Below are positions 61,460 to 64,000 of a DNA stretch of 64,000 nt, piece after piece. Origin of the DNA: Excoecaria cochinchinensis. Lineage: Eukaryota; Streptophyta; Magnoliopsida; Malpighiales; Euphorbiaceae. Positions within the stretch are counted from its first letter, which is position 1. Each line of letters begins with the position of its first letter. The translations under genes were made by a program, and so were the position numbers. The notes below the pieces were generated by a model. The model was not told the origin of the DNA and searched no databases. It saw only the letters and a program-made list of their open reading frames with translations. The stretch spans positions 1,693,501 to 1,757,500 of the forward strand of contig CANTUQ010000160.1 in NCBI GenBank assembly GCA_947683425.1, read 5' to 3'.

Positions 61460-62232
61460 AACTAAATATAGATATCCTCATCCATAGGTGGCCCGAAGGT
61501 GGCAACGTCAACCCTCAAGTATAATAATATCCTGGTGATCACCCCTTCGGCGCTTATGTATGAAGCGGAGCCTCGACCTAGCCTAATTAGGTTAGCCACG
61601 ATCTCATGACTAATGTTGAGTGGTCTCCCTGTCATTATGGCCCATAAACTTTAGATCTCTATAGAGTTAATCGACCCTAGACTCCCTAGTCGGCTCAGAT
61701 AGGAGCTAGACAATACCCTATGGATGTACCCGAGAGCCTGGAAGGAAAGCATTGTGCTCTTCGCCGTGTCATGGTCATAGGGAGCTCCCTGTAGTGTGAT
61801 GGTCTCCTAATGGTGTCTCCATAATGCCCTCTCTAGCACCATAACATATGTTCCTATCAGGAGTTCCAAGGCCTGAGCGAATGCTCTACAGGTCATGCTA
61901 AAAGGGTGGCCTCAGACTCGGAACTAGATAACCCCCTCCTCCGTTTTTGGCCTTTAGAACCTCCAGTACAATAACATGGCCAAGAACTCTTTGACCACCT
62001 TCGAATAGGTCTAGAAAAATGGCCTAAGGAACTCGGTCCACTCCGCCGCTGCAAAGAAGGTGTCTATTTGCTCTAACACCCCTATCTACTGTAAGAGGGG
62101 TCTCGATATGAATCGGCTGGAGCAAAATTGGGCGTAGGTTAAGGCCTTCAATCTACTCCTTAAATTGGGGTCATCCACTCTAGAGCCTGAGGCTTTGGGT
62201 GCTCCTGTGGAGAATTGCATCTCGGAGGCATC
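61460..62232 (-). pseudogene. T2 sense gene, 5' part (Athila-ORF1-like)
   Basis: Exon 2 starts at 62232 with GATGCCTCC, as in T1, giving ATG at 62231-62229. Minus-strand segments SSRFISRPLLQ (near 62110), AEWTEFL, PYDHDTAKSTMLSFQALGYI (near 61770) and GVITRILLYLRVDVA match the T1 gene at 5040-5740 in order. At least five stops or shifts interrupt it. Insertion F splits it from the coiled-coil tail at 51653. The two copies differ in their lesions, so each decayed on its own. Confidence 0.6.
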
Positions 62233-62767
62233 CTGAAAAAAAAAAATTAAAGTTAGCTTATTTGAAAATTGTTTGACCATATTGAGGATAAATAATTTTT
62301 TGCGTTTTCCATTATATTTTTTCAAAATTTCGGCAGTATCCCGGCTAGGATATGCCCAACCAAAATTTTTTAGGCAACATCTCCGTAAGGATGTGCCTAA
62401 CTCCCTATATAAAAATAAGCAATTGACAGGCCTCAGGCCCCAACAGTAATTCACAACAATTCACAGGCATTTGCGACTCAACTATTTCGCAAAGCCAAAT
62501 CATTAATATTTGCAATATTCATTATTGGCAACTTACACAATTTTTAAATTCTACATGCCATATATTTGTTTTGATTTTCCCTAGTTTGTTGTTTTTGTCT
62601 CTTTTTTTTCTTTTTATTAACTAACGGTGCCTAAGAAAATATAAATATACAAATAAAAGTGCTGAATTTTATCTATATTTGAGAGCATACCTATTCATGG
62701 CGTGTCTAAAACATAAATTTAAAAGAAAGAATTTAAGAAAAAGAGAGAAAAGTTATCAAAAACTAAC
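62233..62767 (-). other. 5'-UTR intron of the T2 sense gene
   Basis: Minus-strand donor TAG/GTTAGTT at 62767 and an A-run (T-run on minus) before CAG at 62233. GGAGATGTTGCCTAAAAAATTTT-like text corresponds to the T1 intron. Confidence 0.55.
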
Positions 62768-63060
62768 CTATGAGTTGACAAACTAGTCTGAAAAAACACA
62801 AAAAAAAACTTGAAGAACTCTAGACCCATACGTGCACTACTGTCCCGGGAGCATTTTGGCACAAATATTACACAAAATGAACAAGAAATAAAGAAAAAAA
62901 TGCCAAAAAACTAAATTGAGGTGCCAATTAGCGAAGGAAGAAGAAAAGGAAAAGTGAAGGTGCGAGCGGCGGTGATGCTTATATAGCATCATATAACCGA
63001 TGGGCTGCCCGCTCCTTGAGCAAGTCATGAGACAGTCATGATGTCTGTCAGTCATTCAAA
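62768..63060 (-). promoter_or_regulatory. Promoter and leader exon of the T2 sense gene
   Basis: Minus-strand TATATAA at 62985-62979 and a second TTATAT at 62996-62991 give a doubled TATA arrangement, as in T1. GC-rich inverted words (GCGGGCAGCCCATCGG, GACTGACAGACATCATGACTGTC) lie upstream. The leader is pyrimidine-rich. Confidence 0.5.
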
Positions 63061-63274
63061 CCTTTTTTTAATTAAAACCCTAATTTTATTCCTATGACCC
63101 GGGACAAAATTAATTCTAAAAATTTAGAAATACCCCTTGAATATTTTGAGCCTCGCCCTTTTTATGAGTGATGCATATGCCAAATCTCCTTTTCTGTAAG
63201 ACTTAACAAGACAAATGTGCAAAAATGACTCATGTATGTGAAATGTATATACCATGCAAAAAAAGGGGAAGAAT
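63061..63274. other. Upstream of the T2 promoter, no gene seen
   Basis: AT-rich. It ends with AAAAAAAGGGGAAGAAT just before the next LTR start, which could be a polypurine tract of that plus-strand element or chance. No plant-mobile-domain remnant is visible here, unlike T1. Confidence 0.4.
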
Positions 63275-64000
63275 TGTCATGGCCGGACTTGTACCCTAAA
63301 AGAATTAACTTAAATTGGCATGTGTGTGTGTGTATGTGTGAATTGAATGTGAGGTTTGGATTAAATTGATTGAAGGCAGGACTCAATTGAAAGGTTGGAA
63401 GGACCTAATTGTAATATAAGGGATTGTTAAGTGGCTATTGGGTAATTATATTATGTTAAGTTAATGGTTGATTAGTTTGCCTAATGATGCATTAGTTAAG
63501 AATAAAATAAGTAGGAATTGGTTAGTGGAGGCAGACTTTGGTGAGTGGAATCCGTGTGGCTTCTTGAGAGGATGCCACCTCCACCTTTGCATGCATGAGT
63601 TAACTAAGGAAAGGGAAAAGATTCATTTGTGTGATTTCAGTCAATTTTTCTATGTTCTTCTCTCTTCTTTCTTGCATGAGAATGAGCTTTAGAGAGGCCT
63701 TTAGTAGTGCATGCATATAGTTAATGGGAGCAAGAATTAAGGGTTAACTTAAGAGGTAAGTGAGTAAGTGCATAGTGTTCTCATCTTCTACTCTTCTTCT
63801 TGGTTTTGATTTGGTGTTGGAATGAGAATTGATGGATTGTGTTCAATTCTGGAATTTGTACTGGTTTTGCTAGCTGAAGAAGTGAAGAGAGATAAGGGAA
63901 AAGCTGTAATCGGAGAGCCGAGCGTCCGTCGAGATTAGGAGCTAAGGCGATAAGGTTTGGGAACAAACCCTAAATGTGTAAATTGTATGATTTGTATTGG
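63275..64000 (+). repeat. Start of a plus-strand LTR, cut by the window end
   Basis: It begins TGTCATGGCCGG. Near 63925-63962 it carries TTAGGAGC...AAGGTTTGGGAA, a box shared by all the chromovirus LTRs here (minus in A-F), so it is probably of the same broad lineage. A (TG)n tract lies at 63321-63341. Confidence 0.5.

Larger units (their letters stand above)
15835..63060 (-). mobile_element. T2: minus-strand Tat element, host of most of the window
   Basis: Its pieces in minus order are: promoter and sense gene (63060-61460, continuing 51653-50759 after insertion F), tandem repeats (50470-49930), polypurine block (49895-49845), LTR U3 (49844-49164) and LTR R/U5 (16667-15835 after insertion G2). 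Each joint is supported by homology to uninterrupted T1. Pol is not in the window. The LTR end is not reached before element A. Confidence 0.6.

Noticed and set aside
63255..63274. Purine run before the last LTR as proof of a plus-strand internal region
   Set aside because: Only about 200 bp lie between it and the T2 promoter and no coding sequence is seen, so chance is likely.

Overview
The window is intergenic plant DNA, almost certainly from an angiosperm (probably a eudicot), and is built nearly entirely of transposable elements. I see no intact host gene, rRNA, tRNA or CRISPR. The long-LTR Ty3/gypsy elements have iMet-type primer binding sites (TGGTATCAGAGC), a double zinc-knuckle gag, protease, RT, RNase H, integrase and a chromodomain, which is the Tekay/Del chromovirus layout. 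A second group has Tat-lineage features: a Tat-type integrase, extra open reading frames between pol and the 3' LTR, and tandem repeats before the polypurine tract. The species cannot be read from the sequence.

The layout is a Russian-doll nest that can be read from 5-bp target duplications and from LTRs that resume on the far side of an insertion. The outermost element is a minus-strand Tat element (T2). Its 3' LTR appears at 49164-49844 and resumes at 15835-16667; its internal gene appears at 50759-51653 and resumes at 61460-62232, with a promoter near 62980. Into the T2 LTR went a solo LTR G2 (16668-49158). Into G2 went a related solo LTR G1 (16896-43048) and a solo LTR E (43385-45696). 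Into G1 went two complete chromoviruses, B (19031-28735) and C (28986-38424), and a solo LTR D (39795-42206). Into the internal gene of T2 went a third complete chromovirus, F (51654-61459). Also apparently in the T2 LTR is chromovirus A (5' LTR at 13723-15829, gag downstream), which carries a plus-strand solo LTR (10173-12723) and is cut at 9745 by the 3' LTR of a second, plus-strand Tat element T1 (653-9744). T1 is cut inside pol by the end of a CACTA DNA transposon (1-652). The window closes with the start of a plus-strand LTR (63275-64000).

T1 and T2 share an unusual region between pol and the 3' LTR. T1 shows an antisense gene resembling the plant mobile domain, with one consensus intron. 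Back to back with it is a sense gene with its own duplicated TATA box and a 5'-UTR intron; it encodes a protein like Athila ORF1/plant transposon protein with a coiled-coil tail. T2 holds a broken paralogue of the sense gene with the same promoter, intron and tail.

The most striking unexplained signal lies in the chromovirus LTRs. Each carries, at the same relative place, an array of GC-rich palindromes. The palindrome sequence differs between families (CTGTCGCG-N2-CGCGACAG type in A, C, E, F and the plus-strand solo LTR; GTCACGGT...ACCGTGAC type in B and D), but the architecture is kept. Alongside it runs a chain of small hairpins whose stems change on both sides together. All coding regions are pseudogenes, largely through nonsense changes that look like C-to-T (or G-to-A) decay, as expected of methylated heterochromatin.
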